Assembly: GCA_013396915.1 (NCBI GenBank)
Contig: VWZL01002573.1
Location: 62,001 to 126,000, forward strand
Reading direction: 5' to 3'
Length of the DNA stretch: 64,000 nt
DNA from: Stercorarius parasiticus
Lineage: Eukaryota; Chordata; Aves; Charadriiformes; Stercorariidae
Part shown: piece by piece, positions 36,101 through 49,119 of the stretch
How the letters are laid out: every line of letters starts with the position of its first letter
Numbering within the stretch: the first letter of the stretch is position 1
The notes under the pieces: model-generated
The model's database searches: none
Told to the model about the DNA's origin: nothing
Seen by the model: the letters and a program-made list of their open reading frames with translations, nothing else
Translations under genes and position numbers: made by a program

Positions 36101-39100
36101 ATTTGTCATAGTTGCCTATGTTCAGACCTGGGGGAGAGGGAGATGCTTTCTAAGGGTGATTCAGGGCTCCTGAGTGAGGTCCCTTAGGCTGGATAGTGTG
36201 ATTAAACCTCAGTCTGTACATTGTCCTGTACTTTTCAGCTGCAGATCATTGCTAGCTTGGATATAGATTTCAAACACACAAACAGTTCCACAAGTTCCTC
36301 TTGACATCTTTAGCATCCTAGAGAAGAACACTGGCTCAATTCAAGCAGGGGTTTGTCTTTGTTCCCCCAGGCTACTTGTCTCCCACCTGCAAAGCAGACA
36401 ACTCTGCCAGGCCTTTTTTTAGCAGGGTGTCCATCAAGCGTGAATACATATCCTTCATGGGGGTGACTCAAGCTGCTGAGTGTTGGCAGTTCTGGTTTCC
36501 TTTTGTCCTCTAACCAAACAGCGCATTTGGAAACTAACTACCTCTCAGCCCAGAGGAGGCGGCTGACAAAGGAGAAAGTCGGGCTGACAGCTTACATGCA
36601 CTAATAGCGAATGCAGTAGTCCCTCTTGCAGTTCTCTTTGTATGCTGAACATCTGTGAGTGTCCCCCACCCCACAGAGCTATTTGATTAACAACTGCCCT
36701 GCTAACATAAACAAGCTTGAGCCCTCTGAGCACAAACAAAATGTGCACAGCTGTACAGACGTCACGGACAACTCCAACTTTTGGCTCTGCCAGGCAGGGT
36801 AGTGCGCTTGCAGGAGCAGGAGAGCCAAGCAGCGCACAGAGTTGACACACACCCCCACACACACGCCCCCACACACCTGCTGGGAGCTGGATCTGTCAGG
36901 TATTTCAGTCCCAGACATAGCATGCATTTTCAAAAGTTGTTCTATCTCAGGCACAAAAAGGGAGAAATAAGGGTTAACGCTAAATTTAGCCTGTTTACAG
37001 GCAAAATATCTGGAAAATGGTTCCCATGTTAAACAATTCAGATTACTTAGATGAAAATGTAGGCTAATTGCAAACACTCTTATAGAAAACAAGGCATTCA
37101 CACATCACACGGAAATGTTACTTACCTTTTTAATCAACAACAGCATATCACTGTATTTTTAGTTTCTGAAAGGACTTTGCTTAGGCCCAGTTATATGTGG
37201 TGCAATGCAGCGCAGAGACACGGAGCGCTGAGCAAGCCAGATCAGCTGCAGGTAACGGCAGAGGGGGCTTGGTGCAAGGCTCCAAATACATTTCTATCAA
37301 TACACTCCCCTCCTCAGCCAGCATATTTATGGCATTGCAGCTAATTCATGCAGAGCTGGTGTGCCTTTGCACAGCCAGATAGCATGGCGTGTAGTCATAA
37401 TCTTAGACCCGAAGAGCAATGGGTTGTTTTTAAACACACCGTTAGGGTTGTAGCAGTAGGCATCCCATCTCTCACTTCTGTTGAGGCGAAACCCGTAATC
37501 AACAATACCCGTTTTTCCAAAGCCACAGTTGGCACCAGCTTTTACTATGGGGTAACCAACTCTGCCCTTTGCCATCCAGCCAGCAGCACACACATGGAAA
37601 CCTGCAACAGGGAGAAAATGCGACATGGATGTGATAAATGCGTCCTAGGGAAGAAACTCTGCTTTTTATTCTAGTAAGTAAAGCCTTACTCAAGCCGATC
37701 AATGACTTGGGTGTAATTGGCCTAAAAGAAATTGAACTTCGGGAAAGAACAGTACTTTGAGAGGATAATTTTAAACACAGAATATAAAATTGCATTGTGT
37801 TCTCCACAATATGATTATTGGTTCTTCATTTGAAAACAGAAGTCAGATGCAGATGGACTATGTAGTTTCTCGGGTAGTGAGTTTTAAGTGCCGTACCAGC
37901 ATTTGTAATCAAATTATATGTTGGATGAGTTATATAAGTGTGTTCTTCAGCTCCCTTTTGAAGTCATTGTATCTCAAGAGTTTGCAGCATTAAGCTCTGA
38001 GAGTGAATAAAATCATACATACAAGAGAGAGCTAAGAAAGCAAAGTTTTTACTTAAAACACTTTAAATTTAAATACCTGAAATACCTCAAGTATTTCTCG
38101 CTAAACAAAAAAATCCTGTTAATGCATTTTGTGGCTGAGAACTTAACAACAATAGCCAAAGAATGCAATGTTATTTGCTGTCTGATAGAGACCAATTCAA
38201 TGTTTTCACGGAGACGGACTGGAACATATTTGTGGCGCCCTAGGACTATGAGCTACTCAGAAAAGACAAAAGTACCCTTTTTACATGTGTGCTGGTGCTG
38301 AGAGCCAGCTTCTGACTCAACGGCGTAGCCTGCAAATTTTTAGAGCGGAGGATATTTTCCATTGTTTTCCCAATGCTCTGAATGAATTCATAATTTCTTA
38401 TTAGGAATCAGATAGGAATACAGTAGAGCCCTCACTCAGCTCCGCTTTTCAATTCAAGCACACCACTGTCTCTCAGAGCAAATACGGCTGGAATAAACAT
38501 TATGACAACATCTTGACTGATGATATGAAAAATAGCAACGCACATTTACTGTAGAAGCTCCCTGGGGATAAATGCCTTCCCCTGCAGCCCCCAGCAGCCC
38601 CCAGGTGCTGTACCTGGGGAGGTACCATTGCTTCCCAGCTCAGCCAAACAGCTCTCCGCTGGGTGTTACTGGTTCCGGGACTGCGCTGCGCCCAGAGCTC
38701 AGGGGCATGCGGTGTGTGCAGACGTTATCCCCGACAGCTCCGTAGGTAGTGCAGTCATGCGCTGTTACTGCGGGGGAAATCGCATGGAACTTGGGCAAAA
38801 ATCCAGGGAGTTTACAAGTCTCCCAGTCCCAGAGTTCATAACATTCATGAAAATACAAGACCGGCAACATTATGAATGAGCGAGGTGAAAAGCAAACAGC
38901 CGTGATTTTTTTCCAACCTATTTTTCTTGCTGCCTCCAGCTGCTGATACGTGGCTAGGTGTCCTCCCTCGTATTCACAGACGGCTTTTGCTTCTGCATAG
39001 GTGAGCTGGTACTTCCCAGAGCGTGCCTCCCTGTGATACACTCCAGCTGCTCGTTCTGTGGGACCAAAGCAATAAATGATTTCAGTATTGTATCCCAGCT

Positions 39101-42100
39101 GGCCCATCCCCTGGGGCGCTCTCACTGCCTCCAGCAGTTTCCCCCAGACCTGCACTTTGGGCTACTGCCCAGGTGAGATGACAAACAAAATGTTCAGCTA
39201 GTGGCTGTGCCACTTGGCAAGTGTCAGGAAAATATGTCCCTCCCAACCCAAAGACATGTTCTTGCAACCCAAAGGTATGTTTTTTTGGGGGAAAGTTTTG
39301 AACAACAGAGCTAGTCAGAGCTTGGTGAGTTTTTGAACAACAGAAAATCAACAAACGCAGGGAAGGACTCCCCTAGGACTACTCAGAAGGCAGTAGTTAT
39401 GGGAACGATCGGCTGCTGTCAGCATCACTAGTTCTGTGTGTCCTGACTCAGGGGAAGCTCCTTCTGGATTGCTATCACAGCATTCTTTTGGATGTAACTA
39501 TAAGTGCCTTTGTAAGATGAATCAGAGCTTTGTTTTGAATCTCCAGAGAAGTTAAATCGGAGCTACTTGGATAGAGGAGAGGCAGAAACCGAAGGGAATA
39601 AAAATGTGAAATAAAAATATCTGAGCTTGTGTCACAAAGGGCAGGACCAGAACAATTGCTGGCTGACATTTTTGCTGCACAGAAAATTAATACACTTTCT
39701 TCATTATTTATTTCTTTGCTGTTGCAAGTACAATATAAAGCAGCTTTCCAGGGAAACCTAGAAACTGTCAGTACTACTGCAAGTTTTATAATCTTTTTGT
39801 GTTTCGCTTGTCTGATGCCATATGTATGGAAATCTGTCTCAGAACCAATCTGCATATCTAATCTGAATGGCATTTGTGTTTAGATGTTTCTTATATTTAG
39901 TATAATCTGAGAGAAATGGCTGTCTGTAGCTATCACTAGTCAAAATGACTAAAAAAAGACGCAAAACAGGAAGGAGTTTTCACAGTAGTTATTTGTATCA
40001 TGGGAAAAAAAGAATGTCTTTTCTAGGGACATACTTAGAGTCAGTAGTTTTGGCTAGGTTAGGACATTTTTAAAAAAAAATAAAGTCACCACTGAATTGT
40101 GGTTAGCAATGGTGAGAACCCTCGCTAGATACAGAATGACGTTTGCCAATGTAGTTTTTGGACCCACACAGTCACTGGCCTCAGGCCCAGTGAAGTAAAT
40201 GATATTGCTGACGAGAGTCTCGGAGACTGAGAGCTGCTTTTTGTAGCATCACTGGGAATGTCACTGGCATGGGCATGGGATAATATATAGTCCCCGGAAA
40301 AATCTTAATCTTTCTGACGAATCCAGCTCCATTGCAAAGAAGAGTCACAAAAACTAACAGCTGTGGAATAATGGTATGTTATATTAAAAAAAAAAAATCT
40401 ATTTTAATTAAAAAATTATTCGTAGGAAGTGTTATTTTTCATTCATTCAGTAGCCTATCATGTCTAACCTGGTAAATCCACTCACTGCTTCTTTACAGTA
40501 CAACTGTATTGGATTCAGTGTGCCTGAATTGAAAATCTGAGTACTAGGGAAAAGAGCGCACCATTTAGCCTCACTCCACACTCCGGGCGGTGTGGATACT
40601 CCAATCTGTATCTCTCTCACTCCTTTGTAAAGTGACAAAAGTAGCCTTTGGAAAGATACAGACCACACGCACGTACTCTGCCAAGCTTTGCAATTTGATG
40701 CTGGTTCGGTGTGTCACAGTTTAATGATACAGTACTCCCTAAAGGTATATCCTAATTAACTCATCAGATCTTTTTGTATCTAACTGATCGGGCGTTTTTT
40801 TCCCCTCCCTCTTAATTACATTAGGGGCTGTGCAGAAAGATAAACTGCATCAGCAAAAACAGACCTAGGTCAAAGCATTGCACTTATTAACAATTAATAT
40901 AAATTCACATATTTATACATCTGTATACATATATACAAATATTCACAGTCATACATGAACACACACACACACACAAATTACTGCAAGTCTTTATGGAGGC
41001 GATATCATGGCCGCGCAGATAAACCTGCATGAAATTCTGCCTTTACTTGCGAGCCCAAGTGCGCACCTACCGCTGTAGATGCAGTAACTGTTCATACACC
41101 ATGGGGCCAACGCTACAGAGTACGACGTGCCCCAGCCTCAGCTCGGCATCTTCTCTGATGGGGACTCTGCTTGAAGGCTGCTCTCTTTATCTGACCTGCC
41201 AGAAATCTCCTCCTGGGCAACAGGGAGAACTTTCAGCAGTTTGTTCTTTCTTTGCCTGAAAACCTGCATATTGGGACTGTTGTCTCAGGGATTTCTCCAC
41301 CCACTTTTCTTCTTTGGTTCTTACTCAAAAGATCGTGGGTTACCTGGCTGACAGGGCATGTTTCTTCCAACTCACATTTCTTAAAATCTCTCCTTGAAGT
41401 CCAGAGACAGCAGGATCCTGCAAGGACAGTGACCCTCTACTCACCCACAGCATGGGAGATGGTAATATGTAGCCAATCTCTTCCGCACAAACACAGTAAG
41501 AATGAAATTTGGCCTAATACAGTTCCCTCAATACGCATGACACAAATACAAAATACTAAATAAAAAGAAATATTTAATTTTTAAGCAGGGGATGGCCACA
41601 TAGAGTTACCAGCACAGGCCTCTGCTAATGCTCACAGTGATACTCAGGAGTACTCCACCAAATCATAGAATCATAGAACTGTTTAGGTTGGAAGGGACCT
41701 TGAAGATCATCTCGTTCCAACCCCCTACCAAATGGGGTAGGTATGGCCTCTAAACCGCACCGACACATGGGAATGTGCAAACGGGGATGAAATTCTGAAC
41801 CCAAAAAGCGCAGCAGCTGTCCTGGGAAACCTACTTTGTGGCACTAAGAACTGGCACTCGACTAAACATACGAGCATATTTGGGCAAGACTGTTCTGATC
41901 CTCTCATCAGTTTACAATAAACCTTCGGTTATAATACGCTTGTGTCAAAAATGAGCAACCATAAAGTTCCATTCACACAGGAAAGACACTAACAGGAAGG
42001 CAACAGTGTCAGCTGCAGCAGCGCTGCACGCTCACTGAGAAAACAAAAGATGCTTTGTAACAAGGAAAAAAGTAAAAGACACAAGCATTTCTGACTGGCA

Positions 42101-44615
42101 TTAACTGAAGATTTTATATTTGTGCTAATGATTTGCTGAGGAAGAAAGGTAAAATGGAAAACTCCCTCCATTTTCAGTTTGGCCTTGATAATGCTTTATC
42201 AGAAGAGGAGATAAGCAAAGCTCAGATGTCACTGTGCATTCCTAGATTTTATTCAGGGGAGAGGGTCTTGCCTTAATACTCATGCATAGTGAGTATGAGA
42301 TTGGGCTTACTGGTTTTATTGTTCACGTTACACCTTTTTTTTTTTTTTTTTAAATACAAAGATGCATAAATTGCATGGCTGTGATTTTGCCAATTTTTTC
42401 TTCCTATATTTATATATAATGTCATTGAATTCCATTGGTAATTCAATTAACTGCATTTTGAGCTTTGTTTCAATAACTTTGTTCCTGTAGTTACACTCAA
42501 TGGTGCATTTCTAAAGGGGCTTCAAGAGAGTCCTGGAGATGATAAAGCAGAGTGATTATTTCAAAGTTGCACACCGCGCTTCCAGATTTTCCATGTGTTT
42601 GTTTATTTAGAGCAAGTCTTTACCCCAGGGTTTATTTTTATTTACTCTTATGGTAAATGCTAAAGGTGTAGCAAAGCATAATTTTATTATGCATTCCAGT
42701 TAGCACTCTGTTTCTTCATTTTAAAGAAATAGCAATCTTTTTCTTCAAATTGACTTCAATTCATAAAACTGCTTAAATGATCACTGTTATCACAAATACA
42801 CATTGATGTTGTAGAAGCCCCTAAGGGCGCCATCCAGGGTGGCTGATTGCCACGCTCATGTGGATATGCCAATATTTGTAAATAAAACGCCCAGGCCCCA
42901 TTCTCTGGCCACGAGCGCAAGTGGCATGGCGTGTGCCTGAGCTCTCTTCCCCGCCATCAGGGGGGTCTCATCCAGGGACAGTCCGTGGTCCAGCTCTCCC
43001 TGGCACTGCACTGGAGTACCCTCTAGCAGACCAGTGGCTGGCTCAGAGCAAAACTGTGCCAGGGAGCGTGAGGATGGTTAAACCACAGACAGGACCTGTG
43101 CTTGGCCATGTACTCCTCACTTAGAATCACAGAACTGTAGAATTGTCTAGGTTGGAAGGGACCTTTCAGATCACCAAGTCCAACTACTCGTGCAGGGACA
43201 GCCTGTACCAGCTACAGAAAAACCATGGCCTGACCCAGCAAGCCCCTTTGCTCATTGCTCCGACCACATCCTACCTATACGAGAACACCCATCACAGCCT
43301 GTATCAAATTCAACTTCTCTGCTCCTGCTATCAGGGCTTAACACAGCCTCAGTCCTACTTATCTTCTGTGTCTCTTTCTTGTTATTCCAGCCAAAAATAC
43401 AAGCTTTGCTTGTTTCTCCCACAAACCTCTTCTCTGTCATCATTTTTTTGAGGGGCAGCCCCTTGAGGTGGCGGTGCATGAAGCTGCCAAGCTGTCCTCC
43501 CTCGGAGCTCTCCCCCACCTGAGCACCTTCAGCAACTATGGGACACAGCAGACGCGTTCCAAGTTTAGAAGGAAAGAGAAGTCATTAAAAATGTGCAGTC
43601 AAATGGAAAACAATATAGATCACTTCTCCGTCTCATTTATGTTCCTGTTAGTTTACGTGGTCCTCTGAGAAGGGACCGGAGTCACGTGGTTGCTGCACCA
43701 GCTAATAGAGCATGGCCCCAGTCCCTCATGAAACATCTAATCACAACAGAAACAGTACCGGCTACAGGAGTTCCTTAAAATCCTTAAAGAAATACACAAC
43801 ATCCTAGAGAGGAAAAAGGAGCTTGCAAATATTTGTCTATAAAATGGAGCACTCAGTGTATGTTCTTGTTTTGGCATCCTTTACGTGACTATATTCTGGA
43901 TATGTTTTTCTGTTGCATTGCATAATTATAAAGATCTATAAAGGAACCCTAAGAGCTATTTAAACCCACTTGAAGTATAAGAAACTATTCCCACAGAATT
44001 TTCTATAGCCCTTTTGGAATATTCTCTCCGCTGTTTAATGATGTGAACAAACCAACGGCCAAAACATATACATTTCTGTACTTTCCTAGAAACTTAGGAA
44101 ATATTATCGCTATTATTTCCAGATCATTTAGTTTCATATGTAGGACCCCAGGCATTTGAAGTATGTTCATGCAGAAAGTAATTAATTCCTTTGGCAAATG
44201 CTTCTTTTCATACTCATTTTCCTTCATTAGAAGCAACTACTATTTAATGCTGTTTTCACTTTACTTCATGCTGTAGGAAAATACATTCAGATGAAATATT
44301 CCATAACTACTTTTCCCTGCACTTCAGAGAAATAGTAAAAATAGTAAGCTCATAAGGACAAAACTTACAGTCGCTACTTAGATAAAATGATAAAATAACA
44401 AAAGGATTTTGCTAATATTAATGCAGGATTCAATTTTGTACTGCTAGGTGCTCATCTTTATACTGTTAGGCAAACACGGTGGCTTTTGCAGCAAAACATT
44501 CATGATTAAATTATTTCTTACCTAACCAAATGGAGTTATGCAGCACTCCGTCCTTGAATCCCCATGCTTGAGCCTTGTCCCACAGCAGGGCAGAAACGAA
44601 AATTAGTGCAATCAT
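32954..44615 (-). CDS. TNFAIP6: TNFAIP6 (TSG-6), secreted hyaluronan-binding protein, gene-level entry
   Basis: TSG-6 is an inflammation-induced secreted protein that binds hyaluronan and transfers heavy chains of inter-alpha-inhibitor onto it (known for the family). Six coding exons (44522-44615, 38918-39055, 37440-37601, 35259-35487, 34177-34217, 32954-33117) give 828 bases, 275 residues plus stop; human has 277 residues. Residues 1-17 are a signal peptide. The Link module spans about 36-129 with Cys58, 82, 103 and 127, and keeps the hyaluronan contacts Lys46, Tyr47, Tyr94, Phe105 and Tyr113. Asn118 is in an N-glycosylation site (NRS). The CUB domain (135 to about 247) has Cys135, 161, 188 and 210 and the calcium ligands Glu183, Asp191 and Asp232. 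All junctions are GT-AG and in phase. Confidence 0.98.
34177..34217 (-). CDS. TNFAIP6: TNFAIP6 exon 5 (41 nt), CUB domain
   Basis: Encodes FCGDELPDDIIST, matching human YCGDELPDDIIST and carrying Cys210. It was found by homology and phase. Confidence 0.96.
35259..35487 (-). CDS. TNFAIP6: TNFAIP6 exon 4, CUB domain
   Basis: Encodes KECGGVFTD, ICYWHIRVKYGQRIHLQFLE and VYDSYDDINGFVG, matching the human CUB domain with Cys135, 161 and 188, Glu183 and Asp191. Confidence 0.98.
36845..36878 (+). repeat. CA-rich simple repeat with C runs
   Basis: Alternating CACACA and CCCCC runs in TNFAIP6 intron 3 (between the Link and CUB exons). Confidence 0.85.
37440..37601 (-). CDS. TNFAIP6: TNFAIP6 exon 3, second half of the Link module
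   Basis: Encodes FHVCAAGWMAKGRVGYPIVK through ERWDAYCYNPN, including Cys82, 103 and 127 and the hyaluronan contacts Tyr94, Phe105 and Tyr113. Confidence 0.98.
38918..39055 (-). CDS. TNFAIP6: TNFAIP6 exon 2, first half of the Link module
   Basis: Encodes RAAGVYHREARSGKYQLTYA and GGHLATYQQLEAARKI, almost identical to human. It carries Lys46, Tyr47 and Cys58. Confidence 0.98.
40959..40975 (+). repeat. (AC)n microsatellite
   Basis: About eight AC dinucleotides in TNFAIP6 intron 1. Confidence 0.9.
41663..41727 (-). mobile_element. CR1 LINE 3' end, short
   Basis: AATCATAGAATCATAGAACT and GGTTGGAAGGGACCTTGAAG are the complement of a CR1 3' end. Located in TNFAIP6 intron 1. Confidence 0.85.
43122..43215 (-). 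mobile_element. CR1 LINE 3' end, short
   Basis: AGAATCACAGAACTGTAGAA, GGTTGGAAGGGACCTTTCAG and CAAGTCCAACTACTCGTGC mark another CR1 3' end in TNFAIP6 intron 1. Confidence 0.85.
44522..44615 (-). CDS. TNFAIP6: TNFAIP6 exon 1, signal peptide
   Basis: The ATG at 44615-44613 has G at -3. It encodes a hydrophobic leader MIALIFVSALLW and then WGFKDGVLHNSIWL, where the mature protein begins near Trp18. The donor is TTAG|GTAAGA. Confidence 0.97.
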
Positions 44616-44699
44616 CTCTTCCGAACTATTAGGCTGTAAATATTCCCTGTTAAAACACTCAGGGTAACCTCTGCTAGCTGCTGGCTAGATCCTATTGGA

Positions 44700-44830
44700 A
44701 CATCTGGTAGCCAGATCTTAAATAGTGCTTTCAGCTGTGAGGTCAGCAAGCCTGCTCCAATTGTGCTTGCTGTAGTATTATTACACAATTAAATGTGATG
44801 TCTGCAGTCGTCCATGTGACTCACTTTTGG
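44700..44830 (-). promoter_or_regulatory. TNFAIP6: TNFAIP6 promoter: TATA-like box, C/EBP-type and AP-1 sites
   Basis: Reading toward the gene there is a perfect AP-1 site TGACTCA at 44817-44823, a C/EBP-type TTACACAA at 44781-44788 and a TATA-like TATTTAA at 44718-44724, about 100 bases before the ATG. The human gene is known to be induced through adjacent AP-1 and NF-IL6 (C/EBP) sites, so the layout fits cytokine induction. Binding is inferred from motifs only. Confidence 0.65.
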
Positions 44831-45684
44831 CTCCCTCCATTCCCAGCGTGTCCAAGAAACCATTCTATCCCTCACTACTGCAGCACACATGAACACTTTG
44901 CAAGCCAAAGTCTGTTCATTCTTCAGCACTCACTGTCTTCAAATTCCATAAAACAATAAAACTAATAACGAGTCTATCTGCTTGTAGAGTTTCTAGTCAC
45001 ACCATTTACAGGACTGAAGAGAATCACACATAGTACCTCTTATTCTCATTTAAGCATTCCATTCTTTCATGTGTAATTTGGATTTAATTTCACAGTGACC
45101 TAATCAATGAAAAAATGTAATGAGAATATTTTGCATTGGCTATCCGAATTGAGTTTCCCGACATAGAATCTGTAATTGCAAGTCAAACTCCCAGATCAGC
45201 ATAAAACTGCAAGTGTCAAAAACAGATGCTCTTTGTTCTGCAAGTGGGAAATAAAGCTAAAATCTTCCCCTCCAAACCACAGTTTAAAATCTGATTCATA
45301 GCGTGACAGCTGTCTGCCTGTCTTCCCTTCTGGCTGAAAGTGACTACTGCAGCTGTTCCTTGTGGATGAGTGGGAGAGTAGAAAGGGGGAAAGATGAGAG
45401 TATGGAAAATGGTCTGGTGCTCCACGCTCCTGAGCAGCCATTGGAAGACACTGCTCTCCGGTTCTGATAACATTCGTAACTTCTGAGTCAGGAGCTATAG
45501 AAGAAGTTGTGCTCACAACCACGAAGACAATCAAATTAAAATAAATGAAAAGGAAAGGGTGGAGGACTCTGTGCCTACTCAAAAATATTTTACATAGATG
45601 ACTGTTGTACCAATGAGGAAGATATTCTTCACCACACCAGTCTGAACATAAAGTGATGAATGCCTAGCTACGCTGCATACACAG

Positions 45685-45698
45685 ACACACACACACAC
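45685..45698 (+). repeat. (AC)n microsatellite
   Basis: About seven AC dinucleotides upstream of TNFAIP6. Confidence 0.9.
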
Positions 45699-46281
45699 GT
45701 ATTCCTCCCACCTACAACTCAGGCAGATGCTGAAGGGGAGAGCTGTGGGCAAAAGGAGTTGAGAGAGAGCCTTTCCCTTGCGTCACAGCAGCAAAGCACC
45801 TTCCACCAAACTACCGATGTCTTGACCTGTCACTCTTCAGCACTCACTGATGACAGCAAACCCGTTCTTCCAATAAAGTTCACCTATCATACATTCTTGC
45901 TGTGCACACCTATGCCTTACCCACTCGGTTTGAACCTGCGGTGTGCAGCAGTAGGTGTACAATCTATACATGTCTTCTCGTTCCCAGCAAAGCTCATGTG
46001 CACTGATGTCAAGGCCTGGCACTGGGACTTTCCACTCAGGTATCCCAGAAAGCTGATGACAGCCTGCTGGTTCTTTCTGAGTATCCTGGGACATTCCGGG
46101 CTTAGTGGCTTATTGTCCTCTTTCCTGTGCTGGTGAGCTATCACAGAGCGGGATGCTGGGACTAGGGATATTGCCTGCCAGTTTGTTCACCAGTCTCTAC
46201 CACACTGATGGTCCCACCACACTGCTTGTCCCATCACGTTACAGCTCCTGTCACCAAAACAAGAAAGCACTTCAGAGACTT

Positions 46282-46600
46282 AGAATCATAGAATCATAGA
46301 ATTGTTTAGGTTGGAAGGGACGTTTCAGGTCCTCGAGTCCAACCATCAACCCAACACTGACAAAGCCACCACTACCCCATGTCCCTCAGCATCACATCTG
46401 CCCGGTTTGTAAATACCTCCAGGGATGACAATTCCACCATTTCCCTGGGCAGCCTGTTCCAATGCTTGACAGCCCTTTCAGTGTAAAGATTTTTCCTAAT
46501 ATCTAATTTAAATCTCCCCTGGCGCAACTTGAGGCCATTTCCTCTTGTCCTAATGACTTGTCTCATTGCATAGAGGTAGGAGCCCTACTCCGTTTCTTCT
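46282..46600 (-). mobile_element. CR1 LINE fragment with C terminus of ORF2
   Basis: Starts with AATCATAGAATCATAGAATT and GGTTGGAAGGGACG. On the minus strand an open stretch at 46372-46566 reads [20 protein letters not shown] and HWNRLPREM, typical of the CR1 ORF2 C terminus. It may extend somewhat beyond 46600. Confidence 0.93.
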
Positions 46601-47611
46601 TCCTAGATACAAGGCTTGGTGCTTTATTTGTACTTGTTTTCTATCTTAATGCCCAAGAGATAAGAGTCCAAGCTTTTTGAATGAGACCTAAGTTGACATT
46701 ATTCTGTGAAAGCATATTGGTAGAAGTCTGTTGCTTTCTAAACATCAACATCCCAGACATGTATCTGAGGTTACCTGGGATAGGAGTTGCTAAGATGACA
46801 GTATAAACTTATGGGGGGGCGGTGAGTGGAGGAGACAGTGCTGAGTGTGTTGCTCTGGAGCATTCGTTTCTCATTAGCTGAAGGAGACTGGCACTTGTCC
46901 TTTGCTGGTTTGGAGTTGTGACACATTCATGGTATCTTCTGGGAACCTAGAAACAATAAAGAGGCATGAGGGAAGCAATGGAAACCAAAGGAAAGTGAAA
47001 ATCCAACAGCAATATCATTCACTGGTAATCTAAAAAGACAAATTCAGGCAAAGAGAATCCTCTTAGGCTGATGCAAAGATTTTTCTTTCTGAAAGAAGTA
47101 TGACATGGATGTCTCTCTCTGCACAGGCCACCTTTTCTCTCTGCCATTCCCTGCAAACTCCTCTGGATGATATTGCAACGTGAGTTGATAGCTTAACGAT
47201 CTTCTATCAGAGCCAGATGTCTACACCACAGGGGACTGTTCTGTTCTGTGGTGGGCGCGTCCCAATCCCACAAGATCACAAAAATGTGTTAGTAGTGACT
47301 AACTCATAAAAGCAAGGAGTGAACACCAACTTGGAGATGATTTGTGATAGACCACCATACTGAAATTCTTGAGAAAGACATGCAATAATGAATAAAAAAT
47401 ATTTTTTTACTGAAGTTAACTGCTAATGGTGAAAGCCTTCAATTAGAAAAAGCAACTTAATAAATAAAGGACATAAAGTAACAAACAGTTCTAATAATGA
47501 CAGCATCTGACAGCATCTCTTGATTTATACAAGGTCTAATGTTTGAATGAATACATACCTCCCTGGAGAAACAAGACTATCTAATAAGTCCAAAGAAATA
47601 CAATGGCTTAT

Positions 47612-47710
47612 GAATCACAGAATAACTGAAGATCACGAGAGGTCATCCAATCTTGAAGTCAGAATTCAGATGTCTATTATAATATCCTCTGAATAATCCC
47701 TCAAATTCAT
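47612..47710 (-). mobile_element. Possible old CR1 fragment
   Basis: GAATCACAGAATAACTGAAG and GAGGTCATCCAATCTTGAAG weakly resemble the complement of a diverged CR1 3' end. Confidence 0.35.
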
Positions 47711-49119
47711 TTGTGGGACGGTGACAAAAGCTTTACAGGGTTCAGTACATGTTTTATAGTGACAAGGAATTGGGTAGGGTGAATATTTTCATACCTGAGG
47801 AAACAACTTAATGTTTGCTATTGTGTTGTATTAACATTAGACATATGCTTCAGATTCAGCCCAGGCATAAGTCTGTGCAACTTGCAGCGGCAATAAAGTA
47901 ACACATTCAGACACTCAGTCCTACACATCTGCCTCCCAAGTGAGCTGGGAAGGAAAGTTTTCATCTGCAAATCCTAGCAGAACCCCTCACCAAGAAGAAG
48001 ATATTCCACAGCTGTACATGGGCACTTCCAGACATTCATCTGACAGTATTTTCTTAAGTTTTCTTCCAAGTTTTCCACATTTAAATATACCCCAGACAAA
48101 TCTTATATAAATTGTGGGGGGAGAGGGAGATGGCTTTCCTTAACTCTTTCCACACATACATATGTTAAGAAATACTGTTTGAAAGTTATTCTGTGGTTTT
48201 GATTAGCGTTCGAAGTGAAGACCTAACTTGGTAGTTCTCAAACTGTCATGGGAAGCCCGCAGTGATATAAAACTAATTGCAATGACACAAAGAAAAAACA
48301 ATCCAGTAGCTTAATGGATGAACCACTGAGGATGAAGGAATATAAAAAAAAACAGCAGTGTATGTGGGTCACGAATCTCTTTTGCATTAATTTAAATATT
48401 AAGCACCTAAACTTTTCACTTTTCTATTTATAAATGAACAAAAATGATGAAAATATTTCTAGCTTTTGTATTCTAAGATTCACATATTACTATCAGTGAT
48501 ATAGAATACATTACAATTATATTGTTTATAGCTTTGAGGATGACACCAAGAATGATGTATTTAAATGGAAAGGCATGCAGTGAAGAGCCTTTCATTGGGA
48601 GGTTTTTTTTGCAAGAAACTGTAATCTCATTCAGAAAAAAGTACTTGGTGGAAAGTGTAGGAAAAAGGGATGCAGGGAAAAAGATAGTAAAACAATTAAA
48701 GCTAGGTTTTTCTTATGAGAAAAAAACCTAAAATAGCTGATGTGAAAGGGGGAATATTACTACACTGACTGAATTTACTTAGTGGGAAACCTGAGAATGG
48801 AAAAAGAGGTATTTAACCTAAAGAAAGAAAGGAAAATGTTAGCCCAACAACAATATCATCCCATCTCATCCCATATAGAGTTAAATTTAGGCTGAAAAGC
48901 AGAAGTCAATTTCAAACCGTAAGACCAGAGAAGTTTCAGAACAGCCAAACAAACAGAACACTTAACTTATTTTGAGATTATGTTTGAGCAGGAGCTTGGA
49001 TGATGTTCTTTGAAAGAAGGCCGCTCCCAGTGCTATCTTATTTTTAGCTCATTTTAAATAAATTTCATCTTATTTTAAACTTTTTTTTTTTTCATGAACC
49101 GAAGCTGTCAAGGTACAAG

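Larger units (their letters stand above)
39056..44521 (-). other. TNFAIP6: TNFAIP6 intron 1
   Basis: A 5.5 kb intron, the longest of the gene. It holds two short CR1 3' ends and an (AC)n tract; nothing else is recognised. Confidence 0.75.
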
